Below are positions 1-10,590 of a DNA stretch of 64,000 nucleotides, in pieces. This DNA comes from Paracerasibacillus soli (GTDB lineage: Bacteria; Bacillota; Bacilli; Bacillales; Amphibacillaceae). A program made the position numbers and the translations under genes. Each line of letters starts with the position of its first letter. The first letter of the stretch is position 1. The notes beneath the pieces are model-generated. The model was not told the origin of the DNA. It did not search any database and saw only the letters and a program-made list of their open reading frames with translations. The stretch lies in NCBI RefSeq assembly GCF_034006335.1, contig NZ_JAWDIQ010000003.1. One strand, given 5' to 3'.

Positions 1-318
1 CATGGAATATTGTTATCTTTCAATTGGAATGTACGTTGTGGTATATGGGCTTGGTAACGCTGGATTAACAGAAGCGCTCGCTAGCTTCATTGAATGGTCT
101 TCTGAAAAGGGGTATTTTGTTTCAACTATTGTGATGGGCTTCTTGGCAGCGTTTCCTGTCTTCAATCATGAATAACATGCGACTGTTATGGTCAATGCGC
201 TAGCAATCGCAGAAACCCATACCTCCGGAATCATGCAAGCGCATTAATCTACGCCAATATTATCAGGTTTTCGGATTTAAGGTCCCAAAATAACACCAAT
301 CGGCTCCCTTGCGACGCT
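1..318 (+). pseudogene. arsB: ArsB-type arsenite efflux pump remnant, fused to arsC tail
   Basis: Translation in shifting frames gives ArsB family landmarks: a WNIVIF then SIGMYVVVYGL stretch near base 20, STIVMGFLAAF near 125-155, a VMVNALAIAETHTSGIMQ stretch near 187-240, and a DLGPKITPIGSLATL-like stretch near 275-318. ArsB is a roughly 430-residue membrane pump that exports arsenite. Here the 5' part lies outside the window, at least three frameshifts are present, and after the SLATL region the reading passes directly into the last third of arsenate reductase, so the rest of arsB and the first part of arsC were deleted together. Not functional as it stands. Family assignment is from memory of conserved motifs. 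Confidence 0.75.
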
Positions 319-493
319 TGTTTTTACTCTATGTGGTGATGCGGCAGATAAATGTCCTGTGATTCCACCAACTGTGAAATATGAGCACTGGGGTTTTGAT
401 GATCCGGCAAAGACGACTGGAACGCTCGATGAGAAATGGCAAGTGTTCCAGCGTGTGCGAAATGAAAATCGCATCTCGCTTGGAAAAGTTTAA
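319..493 (+). pseudogene. arsC: Thioredoxin-type arsenate reductase (ArsC), C-terminal remnant
   Basis: The translation reads VFTLCGDAADKCPVIPP, then YEHWGFDDPAK, then WQVFQRVRNE and SRLEKF before a stop at 491-493. These are the C-terminal landmarks of the thioredoxin-coupled ArsC family, including the LCGDAADKCP region that carries a redox cysteine. The N-terminal phosphatase-like loop with the nucleophilic cysteine is absent because the reading joins straight onto arsB sequence. One further single-base insertion lies near 460. A normal ArsC has about 130-140 residues; only about 55 remain, so this cannot reduce arsenate. Confidence 0.75.
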
Positions 494-584
494 AAAGAGG
501 AAGCGCGATCAACATTGGATTTCAAACGCTTTTAACGTATATATAACTATATTCTTATATTAAAGGAGTATTCAAATCAAATTA

Positions 585-1865
585 ACATTTTAAATCAAAA
601 TCAAACTGATTGTTGCAGCCCTGAAACAGGTTGCTGTGATACGACGCTGCCCGTCGCAATTATGGTGCCAGGTCCAATAGGTTTAGCTGCCGCTGCACAT
701 CTGAAACAACGTGAAGTTCCTTTTTCATTTTAGAAAAAGGGGATATGCCGAAAATATTCGTACTTGGGAACATGTTAGACTTTTCTCACCATGGAAATAT
801 AATATGATACGGCGGCAAAATCCATGCTGGAGGAAACGGATTGGGTAATGCCTGAGAAGAAGAAATTCCAACAGGTAGCGAGCTTATCCAGGAATATTTG
901 GAACCTCTTGCTGGTCTATTCAGCGATAAAATCCATGCCAATCATCAAGTGCTCGCGATTACACGCGAAGAAACGAACCGCATGAAATCGAACAAACGCG
1001 GAGATGGTCCATTCCAAATTTATGTGAAAACAACTAATGGTACTGATACCTTACACGGTGCCATTATTGACGCGACGGGACTTGGGGTCATCCAAAACCC
1101 AGCAGCTAGTAATGGCCTATTTCTTCCTGAAGAAAGGCAGCTAAGTGATAGAATAGATTACAAGATTCCAAATGTACAAGAAAACATTGAAACCTATGCG
1201 AATGGAAAATCGCTGTGATTGGCGGTGGCCATTCTGCTATTAATTCGTTGTTGCAACTTGCTTCATTAAAAGAGCAATATACAAATACGAAATGACTTGA
1301 ATATTCGCAAGGCGAAAGTAGAAGATGCTTATGGCGGCGGTACAAATGATGAACTTGCTGCGCGTGGTGAATTGGGTACACGAATCGCTTCACTTGTTGA
1401 AAATGGTACGGTTAAGGCTGTTACACCTTTTCGTGTTCAGTATGTATATAAAGATGCGAATGGAATTATTTTGAAAGGAAAGAGTAAAGAATTAGGTACA
1501 TTTGATCGTCTAATTGTTAACACTGGTAGTCGTCCAGACTTTAGCATTCATCGTGAACTTCGATTTGAAGCTGATGCAATTACTGAAGCTGTTCCTACAC
1601 TTGCCCCATTAATCGATCCGAATCACCATAGCTGTGGTTCAGTCGATGCGCATGGCGAAAAAGAACTTCATCAACAGAACCAAATTTCTACATTTTAGGT
1701 GCTAAATCATATGGTCGCGCGCCAACATTCTTGATGGCGACGGGTATGAACAAGTACGTTCGGTGGTGGCCTACTTAGCGGGAGACCTGGAAGCAGCTAA
1801 ACTCGTCCAACTTTCACTACCGGAAACGGGTGTATGCAATAGTGGAGCTGGTGGTTGCTGTTAAA
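585..1865 (+). pseudogene. Flavin-dependent ArsO-like monooxygenase, frameshifted
   Basis: A continuous homologous protein can be pieced together through several frameshifts. It starts with a Cys-rich NQTDCCSPETGCC stretch, then a degraded FAD Rossmann motif (expected GAGPIGLAAAAH, here PGPIGLAAAAHLK), FSPWKYN-like and DWVMPxxEEIPTG-like stretches, a second nucleotide-binding motif AVIGGGHSAIN near 1213-1245, GGGTNDELAARGELGTRIASL, NTGSRPDFSIHRE and finally PETGVCNSGAGGCC. The Cys pairs at both ends fit a thiol- or metalloid-linked flavoprotein found beside ars genes. An AAAGGAG ribosome site lies at 563-569 but the start codon is lost. At least four frameshifts are present. The specific substrate is an inference from context. 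Confidence 0.65.
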
Positions 1866-2035
1866 TAAAACGGTTAACAAAAAAATGGTTTGCTTTTTGA
1901 AAGTTAGTTCTTCGAATCGCATAATTGTGAGTAATGACTCGAAGTAAAATGCGGCAAGTCACCAAAATTTTCAAGTTATGGTGTCTTGCCTTTTTATTAT
2001 TTTAATAACTGCTCTCCTATTCAAATAAGAATCTA

Positions 2036-2941
2036 CTATAAGTCTAAATCGTCAATTAGAGTATTCTCTTTATTGTCCCTGAATGGTACTACACTGGTAA
2101 CATTTTTCTTGTTTTTCCTAAATTCCTCAAACTTTTCATAACCCTTAACTGGATTCTCACTGAACATAGTATCAAATAAGTGTTGAACAATTTTATTCCT
2201 TGATTTCCCTGTTGTTATCACGTTGATAAGTGGTACATCTTCATGGCTACTAGCATCAATCCACTGAAAAAAAAGTTCTTCGTACTCGGCTAGTCTTTGT
2301 TTAAGGAATCTGTTTTCTTGTTCTAATAAATGGACCCTTTTTTCTTTATTATTATGATCGGCTATAATTTTCTTGTTTTTTTGTATATATTTTTTTAATT
2401 TATTTTCGTTAATAATAATAGCACCAATAAGTTTATCTTTATTGCTTTCCGTTCCTTGAAAGAACTTGTTAATTGCATCAATAGAATCCACAACTTTTTC
2501 ATCTTCTTGAATTGATAAAGAAACGGTATGTTCAGAACTTCATTTGCCTTGTCAATTGTTTTTCTACCTTGTCTTCCTTTTTTCTCAGAAATCTTCGCTA
2601 AGGAGAAGGTTAGATTTGTCGATTTTATACAATTCCTTGGAAAATCGGTAAATTTCCATATACTTAATCAGCCCATTATTTTTTTGCTGTTGAAGATACT
2701 GAGATATAATGTTATCAATAGCTTCTTGAGGATAAATTTTTGGTTTCCGACCTTTTTACTCATTGGTAGTCACCTTTTCTTTTAAAATTGCTAGCTGATA
2801 CAGGGAATGCTTTAGCTGCTTAGAGGTTTCTATTAGTTCGCGGTTAAACAACACATTTTTTTCAGAATATAGACCCTCTTTAAAACCTTTCATAGCTATT
2901 TGATATAGATCTTTCAAGTTTTGGAGCAATTGTTTTGTCAT
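2036..2941 (-). pseudogene. Fourth gene of recombinase module, coiled-coil accessory protein (frameshifted)
   Basis: This gene begins with an ATG that overlaps the stop of the third recombinase (ATGA at 2938-2941), so it belongs to the same leftward operon. Joining three frames gives about 300 residues: a helical N-terminus, a basic KGRKPKIYPQEAIDNII stretch, a middle basic GRQGRKTIDKANE stretch, then a long coiled coil around QENRFLKQRLAEYEEL and an acidic end IDDLDL. No catalytic motif was found. Position and build match the small non-recombinase partner of Tn554-type (TnpC) or GInt-type (GinD) modules; that is an inference from order, not from recognised sequence. Frameshifts lie near 2756, 2590 and 2500. 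Confidence 0.5.
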
Positions 2942-4442
2942 GTTTTCTTTATCATTAATTTTTTTAAAATGATATCGGCTTTTTCTTTATATTCTTCAAA
3001 GCTTATACGCCATGCATCACAAAAAACATGATCGTCCACCTTGCAGTTTTGATTAGGATCTGTACAATATCCAATACTCAAGGGGATCGAACATCCTTGT
3101 TTTCAGAAGGTCTTAAAATAAACTTCTTTTTAAATTCCTTTTCATCAAAAATTTCCTTTGTGTGCTGTCCTATATTTTGATTTAAGCTGAACTTGAGCAT
3201 TAACTCCAGTACTTCTGAATCAACCCAATACTCCAAATGCTGATGATAGTGGTATTGGGAGTAGATGGAGACATGTCCACCCAATCTTGCAATTTCTACC
3301 GGATGGTAGCCTTGTGTCATAAGATTTAAAAAGGCAAATGCCTTGTATCGTTAGGTCTGATTTTCCTGTTAATTACTTTTTCAAGGTCTAGGTTATGTTC
3401 GGCTATCTTTACTTCTTCTTGTTCCATAATTTTAAATCCATATTTTTTGCAGACTATTTCATAGTAGAATTCGTTTAAGATATACAAGAATATCTTGAGT
3501 CAAATGCCTCAGGATAAGCTTATTTTCCAAATAGTTTTTGAAATGGCAAGGACAAATATGAAATTAGAGTTGAAGAACTCCCATAATTATCAGTTGAATT
3601 TATATAAATATTTATTGCCTTAGCTAATCTGTTAGGAATTAAAATAGAGTCAATTACTTGTACCCTCCGGTTATTTTGCTTTTTTCTAGGTAGTTTAATA
3701 GAAAACCGTCCTCTTCTTCTATTAAACTATCCCTTTTAATATCGCAGAATTCTGAAATCCTTAAAGGAATAATAGTAGTTAGATTCCACCATAAATAAAT
3801 ACAAAAGTACTTTCGATAATTCTCATCTGATAAATTATTTTTAAAATAATCCTCAACAACCATTGAAAATTTTAAAGTGTCCTGGGAACTAGGTAGTTCT
3901 CTTATCCCTTGCTTTTGTTCAGTCTTGGATTTAATGTTCCATATCCCTTCTGTATAAATCCCCGCATCATCTGCAGATGGAAAATAATCAAGAAAGTTCA
4001 ACACAGAGTTGCAAAGGGACAAACGTTGTCTAGATGTTGAATTTTCTATGTACTTAATAGTGCTGCCTAAAAGGTCATTAGTAAAACCATTAGATATTGT
4101 TGCAATCTGCAAAAGCCCATTGACTTTGCCTTTTATAGTTACTGCGGCTAGGCCCTTGTCAATTAATGTTGCTGTCCAGCATTTCACAATAGTTTTTAAA
4201 TCAAACTTTACCTTTTTTAACAACGTTTCCGTCAGACACTCGTAGTTTATATAACGTTTGTTTTTTTCTGTTTCATCGTATAAAGCCCAAATATCCTGAT
4301 TAAACTCACAGTGATTAAATTGACTCTCATTCGAATATCTTGATAAAGAATCATGTGCCTGCAAAACCGAATGTTTTATATCAAACTCCTCACTCGCCAA
4401 TACTTCAACTTGCTCAAAGTCCTCTACTTTTATATTCAGCAT
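2938..4442 (-). pseudogene. Tyrosine recombinase, third of three (frameshifted)
   Basis: The N-terminal 260 residues are open (4442-3654) and include the box I arginine in PLRISEFCDI. After frameshifts near 3655, 3500 and 3340 the C-terminal catalytic half follows: RPNDTRHFAFLNLM, then LGGHVSIYSQYHYHQH, which supplies the box II residues and the candidate nucleophilic tyrosine. The last part has a Cys pattern GYCTDPNQNCKV and VFCDAW, a likely zinc-binding tail. Total about 500 residues. The start at 4442 is preferred over a TTG at 4448 because AGAGG lies 7 bases upstream. It overlaps the stop of the second recombinase. Phage-integrase fold is clear; whether the breaks are real or sequencing error is open. 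Confidence 0.65.
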
Positions 4443-4444
4443 TT

Positions 4445-7434
4445 TCAACCTCTTTCTATTGTTATATATTCATAGGGGCTTGGTAATGCGCTAATTTGCT
4501 CTTTTAAATCGTCATATTCTATCTTAATAAAAGCACTTAGAACATCTGCACCAAACTTTTGTTTAGCATGGCTTAGAACTATGAGATCAGAAAATAGCAG
4601 GTTCGATATTCTCACCTTTTCACCTAAATACTTTGAGTTTTCATGTATTTCTAGGTAATCTATAATTCGCTTCTCCATGTTTGCGGCAATCTTGGTTAAC
4701 GCGTAAAAATGGGGACAGCGAAAGGGCATTTGTTACAGTCTCTATCTAAAAATATGCACTTTCCATAAATACATTGATAGTTTGCTTCTTTGGCTGGAAG
4801 TTGTCCGAAATTTAGTAAAAGCATCTTTTCTTGAAGCGCATTTTCTGAATGACCATTTAAATAATGAAAGAGATCTTCATCCTCTTGTTCAATAACATTA
4901 ATATATCTAGCTAAATTTTCAATTTTATAAATATCGCCAAATATATCTTTTATAACGGCCGATTTCCTCAAGGGATCATCTGAGCTTATACTAGTCTCCC
5001 CAAGTAATACTTTAGAAAATAAGTCATAAGTATATCCGAAGTATCCTTTATCAAAAAGCTGACTGGCGATATAATCTACGTGCTCTTTTGGAATATCAAT
5101 GTAAGTATTTGTCGTGTCTAGGTCTGAATGATTGCGTATGAATTTAGAGATTTCTAAGGGATTCCTCTTTGTTTTTTTCTTTACAACATCAGTCATTAGG
5201 CCAATAAAGGTACGGTTCATTTTTAATGAACCGAATATAAAGTTCTTTTTAAAATTAGTAAAAAGCGAATCATGTGTACCTTTAAGCATTTCGTTTCTTT
5301 GATTCATAAAGTCGATTAAATAATGTTTATTTGTTCCCAACAACCTTGTCCTTAGTTCACAAATTATTAGTGCGTTGGCAAGAGGGGGTATAAGCTCATC
5401 AGAACAAAAAAAGTAATTTGTTTTTTGATTTTTGGTATGCTTCAAGGACTGTAATTTACTAGAAAGCTGAACAACAATATACCTTGCATCCTCCAAACCT
5501 AAATTAGTATTCTCAAAATCAGAGATACTTCTAATTTTTCTGGCAAATCCAGTCGAGGAATTTTATAAGCAAAATCAGAAGCTCTCCAGCCATTATTCAT
5601 ATGAAGCAAAACATATAACCAGGCAGAATCATACTTTTTATATGTATCTCTATCGTTTAATGCACTATTAATATCCTTAATTGCATTATGCTTGTGCAGC
5701 TTGATATCCTTAATATAATCTAACAACTCAATAAATTCAGTAGGGGAGTAGACCTCCTTTTTACCAATCCCTTTTCTCCTTTTCACCTCATAAGGATTAT
5801 TTATTTTGCCCACACCTATTAAAGCAGTTGGCATTGCATTATTGATGGCATTAAAGAATGAAAAAAGGGTCATCTGATACTCCAGGAAAGATTTCATGAT
5901 TAAATAACAATAAATTTAACTCCTTTACAGAGTAAGAGAATATCTCTTTTGATTTTGTTATGTTCGCTATCAACTTAGTTATCGAAGCAAAACGAATAAT
6001 TTGCTTCTTAACGGATTGTTTATTTCCTTTTGTTTTATTTAATATTTGCTGAACATAGGAAAACCAGTATTTTTGCGTTAAAGGGGCATTAGCGGAAAAG
6101 GAGATCTCTAATGCTACAATTAATCGTTCATAAGTAGCATAAGGGAGAGCAATGTCCTTTGTTATTTCTTTTTGAAGTTGTTCTCTTCTCATCTGACTCA
6201 TATACTCATCAACACTGTTCTTAGGGTAAACCACTTTAGAATTTTTAAATTTCCCAATCTTTATAAGCCTAGGAAGATCTCTAGCAGTAAACTTTTGAAT
6301 AGAGTTTCCACTTATGTTTAAAGAACGTAGCTCAATAAACGTCATGTACTCATTTTCAAACTTAGTCAACAGACTATTCTGAGCCTCTTTAAGCTTGTAA
6401 ATTTCGTCTTTTGAATACCATTTGACGTTACTAATAACATGCCTTGGGGTAATTTCATTTTCTTGCAGGGCTAAGACCACAAGTTCTTTAGATAAGCCTA
6501 AAACTTTACTGATATCTCTTAAAAGAAGATGCTTATTTTTTAGATTCCCTTCTTCTATAAATTGACATCCGCTTTTCCCCTTCTTTAGAATAAAATCCTT
6601 TCTTTTACTTTTCGACTCCTTTAAGTTTAAATACTTCTTTTTACCTTTTGCCTCTTGCCTCTTTTCTCCCTTTTCTTTTTTGGCCTTTAAGTATTTATCT
6701 ATTGACGATTTTCTAAAAGCTACCTTTGTTTTTTTGAAGCGATTGAATTTAGCAAGCGAAGGAAGTTCGTCTAGAATTAAACCATTGCTCTTGATTGTGT
6801 ACGAACTAACCATTTTAACGTTTAATAATTTACTAACCTCTTTATAAGTCAAATGATTTTGATCATAATAGTTGTATAATTTTTCACGTCTTTTAAACAG
6901 TGAATCAATTTCATTTTTATCCCATCGATTGTAACTCCCACTTTTGCTATTTATAATTATCGGTTCAACATTATTACTTTTCAGAAATCTCTCGATGCAT
7001 ACGACTTTGAATAGTAGTGAAACTTCTCTTCTCGTATAGTAGGACGTATTATTTAATAAGGCTTTTCTTTCCAATGCTACGTTCACTAATCTTTTCTCGT
7101 AAACTGTTCTTATATTACAATACTTTTTTACTCTTGCAATTATAGGCAACTCTGTTGGATTAGATAAACTTAAACTATGAGCGCTAACACCTAGTCTTAT
7201 TCCCTCATTATAGGTGACAAAGTTTGTTTGATAATACTCGTAAAGCTCACTTTGTATTTTTAGTAATTTTTCTGTATCACTTTTTTTATAATACTCAATA
7301 TTACGTGTATCTTTTGAAATAGGATTTATATTATACTCATTCAATATCTTGACTAATTTAGTTGAATATGTAATATTCAATAGCTTACTCAATTCATATC
7401 TCGGATACATTTCTTTATCCATGTCCTTTATCAC
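4445..7434 (-). pseudogene. Large tyrosine recombinase with N-terminal HTH repeats, second of three (frameshifted)
   Basis: Pieced over three single-base shifts (near 5875, 5520 and 4715) this is about 1000 residues. The first 420 residues hold several similar DNA-binding-like units, each with a pattern near YNEGIRLGV, YKEVSKLLNV, LRDISKVLGLS or FIELRSLNIS. The catalytic part has box I NNGWRASDFA, a box II region NRTFIGLMTDVV, and RNHSDLDTTNTYIDI with the likely nucleophilic Tyr. A zinc-ribbon-like C-terminus follows: CIYGKC, then CNKCPFAVPHFYAL. The size and the CxKCP tail resemble Tn554 TnpB and the large recombinases of three-integrase islands. The start overlaps the end of the first recombinase by 20 bases. 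Two of the breaks traced, at 5875 and 4715, are in homopolymer runs. Confidence 0.65.
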
Positions 7435-8727
7435 TCGCTTCCTCCCATTTTTCTAAATACGCCGTATCAATGGTTGAAACTTTATTATCATAAGCCTCTT
7501 GAATGAAGTTAATGGCCACTTTCATATTTTCAATTGCCGTTTTTTCATCAACATATGCTAACGCTGAGTTGATATCTCTGTCCCCCCGCGCAATGGCTAT
7601 TTGAGTCGGATTTAGTCCAAGATCGAGCAAGAAGTTAGTAAATACCCCTCTGCCAATATGTGTAGACCAACTATTCTCTGCTAACAGGGCATAGTCGCCT
7701 ATATTTTCTTCCATGCTTAACGCCCTTAAAAATGCTTTTTTTACTTTCATAAACCTCAAATGATACTGTTTTCCAGTTATAGGCAACCCGGTACGTCCAG
7801 ATACAAACAAATAAGCTGGATTATTATAAACTCCTTTGTTCATAAGATTTTCAAGTCCCTCTAAATGCTCCTTATATATATTTAGCATTAGGTTGTTCAT
7901 TAAAAGTGATTGATTTCTTGGGTTTTTCACTTGTATATGAGAAGTATTTTTATGTCAGGAAAAAGTAATTCTTGGTTATCCCTTATCTCCAAGATCAACC
8001 CATTTCCTTGCTCCTTAATGTTTTGCCGAGTCAAATTAACTACTTCTGATCGTCTTAATCCGCCAAAGAACTGAAAGCAGATTCCTAACACTATATCTGG
8101 CGCAATATTTCTAGCAATATTTATTAACTTTATCGTAAGTGAATATCTATTTGTACCAAAATCAGACAACATACTTTTTACTCTTTCGTCTTTTCCAACA
8201 AATATAGTACCAAGCTCAATATCATCAAACGGATTAATTTCCACTAAATGATTGAGTTTTCCTCGTTTAATTGACTTATAAGTAATTTCAAAATCCTCAT
8301 ATATAATCCCTTGAATTTTTAACCAATAATAAAATTTGATTATATATCTCATTTGATCATTAACATATCCCGGGGAAAGTTCACCAGCCCTTGCCCTTAA
8401 AGATAGGCTTGAAATATATTTAGAACCGTGAATTAGTCTCATTCCGTTTATACCTTCATTTTCCAGACAAGCAAAAGAAATATCTTTTTGCTTTATCTGA
8501 TCGATTATGTAGTTTAGAAACCTAGTTACCGCATATGCACTGTTACGTTGGCTACTTAAAGACTTACCTTTGTTTCTATACATTGTCTTGATAAAATTAG
8601 TAATAGGGGATGGAAAGATATTGTCAGTATTAGGATTTTTCATCCCAATTCCTATTGTCCTTACTTCACTTTCATATTCACCACTCAACTCAGTAATGCT
8701 GTACTCCCTTACAACAAAAAAACTCAT
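7415..8727 (-). pseudogene. Tyrosine recombinase, first of three (one frameshift)
   Basis: Site-specific recombinase of the phage-integrase family, about 437 residues. The N-terminal SAM-like core-binding domain (around RNSAYAVTRFLNYIID) is followed by box I GGLRRSEVVNLTR, box II STHIGRGVFTNFLLDLGL and the nucleophile region INSALAYVDEK. One base is missing in a run of five T (7947-7951 on the + strand; A on the coding strand). Adding one A gives IKNTSHIQVKNPRNQ and a continuous protein. It has a strong GGAGG ribosome site 8 bases before the ATG and is the first gene of a four-gene leftward operon. Its 5' end faces the truncated topB, as expected at the end of an integrated element. Confidence 0.75.
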
Positions 8728-8749
8728 ATAATTGTCCTCCTTTCGTATT

Positions 8750-8928
8750 AATTTAACTTCTTTAGTTTCATAAATGGGAGAAGTGTTTTTTACAGTTTAC
8801 ACCATTTATTATAAACCATTCCCTCTAATATGGGCGGAATACTTAAGTAGGTTTAATGCTTTTAATATAAGTATTTATGGTGTATTTATTAAGTTAATAC
8901 TATAAATAGCCCAGAAGTAGTTATACAA
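8750..8928. other. Terminal non-coding segment of the island and presumed attachment site
   Basis: This AT-rich stretch lies between the ribosome site of the first recombinase and the first topB codons. It should hold the recombinase promoter, reading left, and the right attachment site. The last bases before topB homology are ATACAAG; homology to topoisomerase III restarts with codons for VQSPTVYLIYQ. I see no convincing inverted repeat. The exact crossover point cannot be set without the other end. Confidence 0.35.
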
Positions 8929-10470
8929 GTGCAATCACCAACAGTCTATTTGATTTATCAGCGTCAGAGAGAAATTGAAACGTTTGTTTCCGAACCATTT
9001 TTCGAAGTGGAAGCCCAATTTACCGCTCAACACGGAGTATATAAAGGAAAGGCAAAATTAAAAGAACCGAAGCGAGAAATCATTGCCAACCTGTTGCGTG
9101 ATCGCAATATCCATCCCGATACACCGGGCACGATTACAGAGCTCACCCATACAGATAAGCGCATGCCGGCACCGCAGCTTCATTCACTTTCCACACTGCA
9201 AGCTACGGCCAATCGTAGATGGAAAGCGAGTCCAGCAATCGTATTAAAAACAATGCAGACTCTTTACGAAAAGAAAATTGTCTCTTACCCAAGAACGGAC
9301 GCACGGCACATCACACCCGCTGAATTCGCCTACTTGTCAGCTTCAATTGAAGATTTTCAAAATCTTATTGGGCACGAATTTGAAGTCGCATCAAGAACAC
9401 CGAAGAAAAGATTTGTCGACAGTTCCAAGGTGAATGAGCACCATGCCATTATCCCAACGAAGAAACTGCCCACTGCAGCAGCTGTCGCCAAACTGTCACC
9501 GCTTGCGCGTAATTTATATGAGGAAATCGTCCGGACTACACTTGCCATGTTTCACCGTGATTACTTGTATACTGAAACGAAAGTAACGACAAATGTAAAT
9601 GGACTTCCGTTTTTCACAACAGGCAGGACAGAGCGCGATAAGGGGTGGAAGGAACTTTTCCCCCCATCTAAAAAGACAAAGAACTCCGAGGAACTCACTC
9701 TTCCGCAATTGGAGCGTGAGGAAACGGTACAAAGTGAAATTGCTATCAAAGAAGGAAAAACGCAAGCCCCGAAACCATACACTGAAGGCCAACTAATAGC
9801 GATGATGAAAACATGCGGAAAACTTGTTGAGGATCAAACTGAGACAAACGTTTTGAGGGAGATTGAAGGACTTGGTACTGAGGCAACACGTAGTGGAATT
9901 ATTGAAACGATCAAAAAGCACGGCTATATATCAGTAACCAAAAATATCGTCGCCATTACTGACAAGGGTCGCGTCCTATGCCAAGCAATTGAGGGAAGCC
10001 TACTCGCAAGTCCTTCCATGACAGCGAAATGGGAAACATACTTGAGGAAAATTGGGAATGGAGAAGGGACAGGTCAGCACTTTTTAAACAACGTCACAAA
10101 GTTTATCCAAAAACTGCTTCAAGATGTCCCAAACGAGTTAGACAAGCAGGAAATCAACATTGCACTCCCGCCTGCACCTTCCTCTCGCAGGAAAACTTAT
10201 AAACCAAAGGAAGTAGCACCCTGCCCTGCTTGTGGTAATGGTACAATCGTGCATCGAAAGTCATTTTATGGCTGTAGTAATTATAAAAATGGCTGCAAAC
10301 AGACATTTCCCGGTACATTTCTCAAGAAAAGGCTAACCCCAGCCCAAGTAAAGCTGTTGTGCACAAAAGGACGGACAAGCGTTATCAAAGGATTCACTTC
10401 ATCTGCAGGTAAAAAGTTTGATGCCCCACTGGAATTTAAAGATGGAAAATTGATGTTGGATTTTAAATAA
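8929..10470 (+). pseudogene. topB: DNA topoisomerase III, 5'-truncated
   Basis: Type IA topoisomerase that decatenates DNA. The reading starts exactly at VQSPTVYLIYQRQREIETF, which in intact enzymes follows the SVGR motif about 180 residues in; intact Bacillales TopB has about 710-720 residues and only 513 remain. The catalytic tyrosine region VSYPRTDARHIT is present, as is EGLGTEATRSGIIE and a C-terminal zinc-ribbon-like CPACGNGTIVHRKSFYGCSNYKNGC. The missing N-terminus is the Toprim metal-binding domain, so the fragment cannot cut DNA alone. Truncation coincides with the end of the recombinase island, which points to insertion within topB. Excision could restore the gene if the other half survives elsewhere. 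Confidence 0.85.
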
Positions 10471-10475
10471 AAATA

Positions 10476-10514
10476 CGAGGTACAGACAACATTCTAAGTT
10501 CCGTCTGTACCTCG
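10476..10514 (+). terminator. Hairpin after topB
   Basis: A perfect 12-bp stem, CGAGGTACAGAC with GTCTGTACCTCG, starts 6 bases after the topB stop. The 15-base loop is AT-rich. The tract after the stem is only moderately T-rich, so termination is likely but not certain. Confidence 0.6.
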
Positions 10515-10590
10515 CCTCATATTATTTCTGATGACCACATGATGTGATAAAAACAGGGACGTTTCCGCCGTATCTTCAGCATAGAACTGA

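Larger units (their letters stand above)
2036..8930 (-). mobile_element. Right end of an integrative island with a three-recombinase module, inserted in topB
   Basis: Three consecutive overlapping tyrosine recombinase genes plus a coiled-coil gene are transcribed away from the point where topB resumes at about 8929. The upstream 180 or so codons of topB are absent, so the boundary lies at about 8905-8935. The left half of topB is not in the window, and therefore the island must extend left beyond base 1 (or was rearranged), with the decayed ars genes as cargo. The overlapping operon and the end location match the published architectures of Tn554-type transposons (tnpABC) and GInt islands (ginABCD). 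Terminal repeats could not be defined from one end. Confidence 0.6.

Noticed and set aside
2528..2785. An 85-residue plus-strand frame rich in Phe and Leu
   Set aside because: It is antisense to the coiled-coil gene of the recombinase operon, and its composition simply mirrors that lysine-rich gene.
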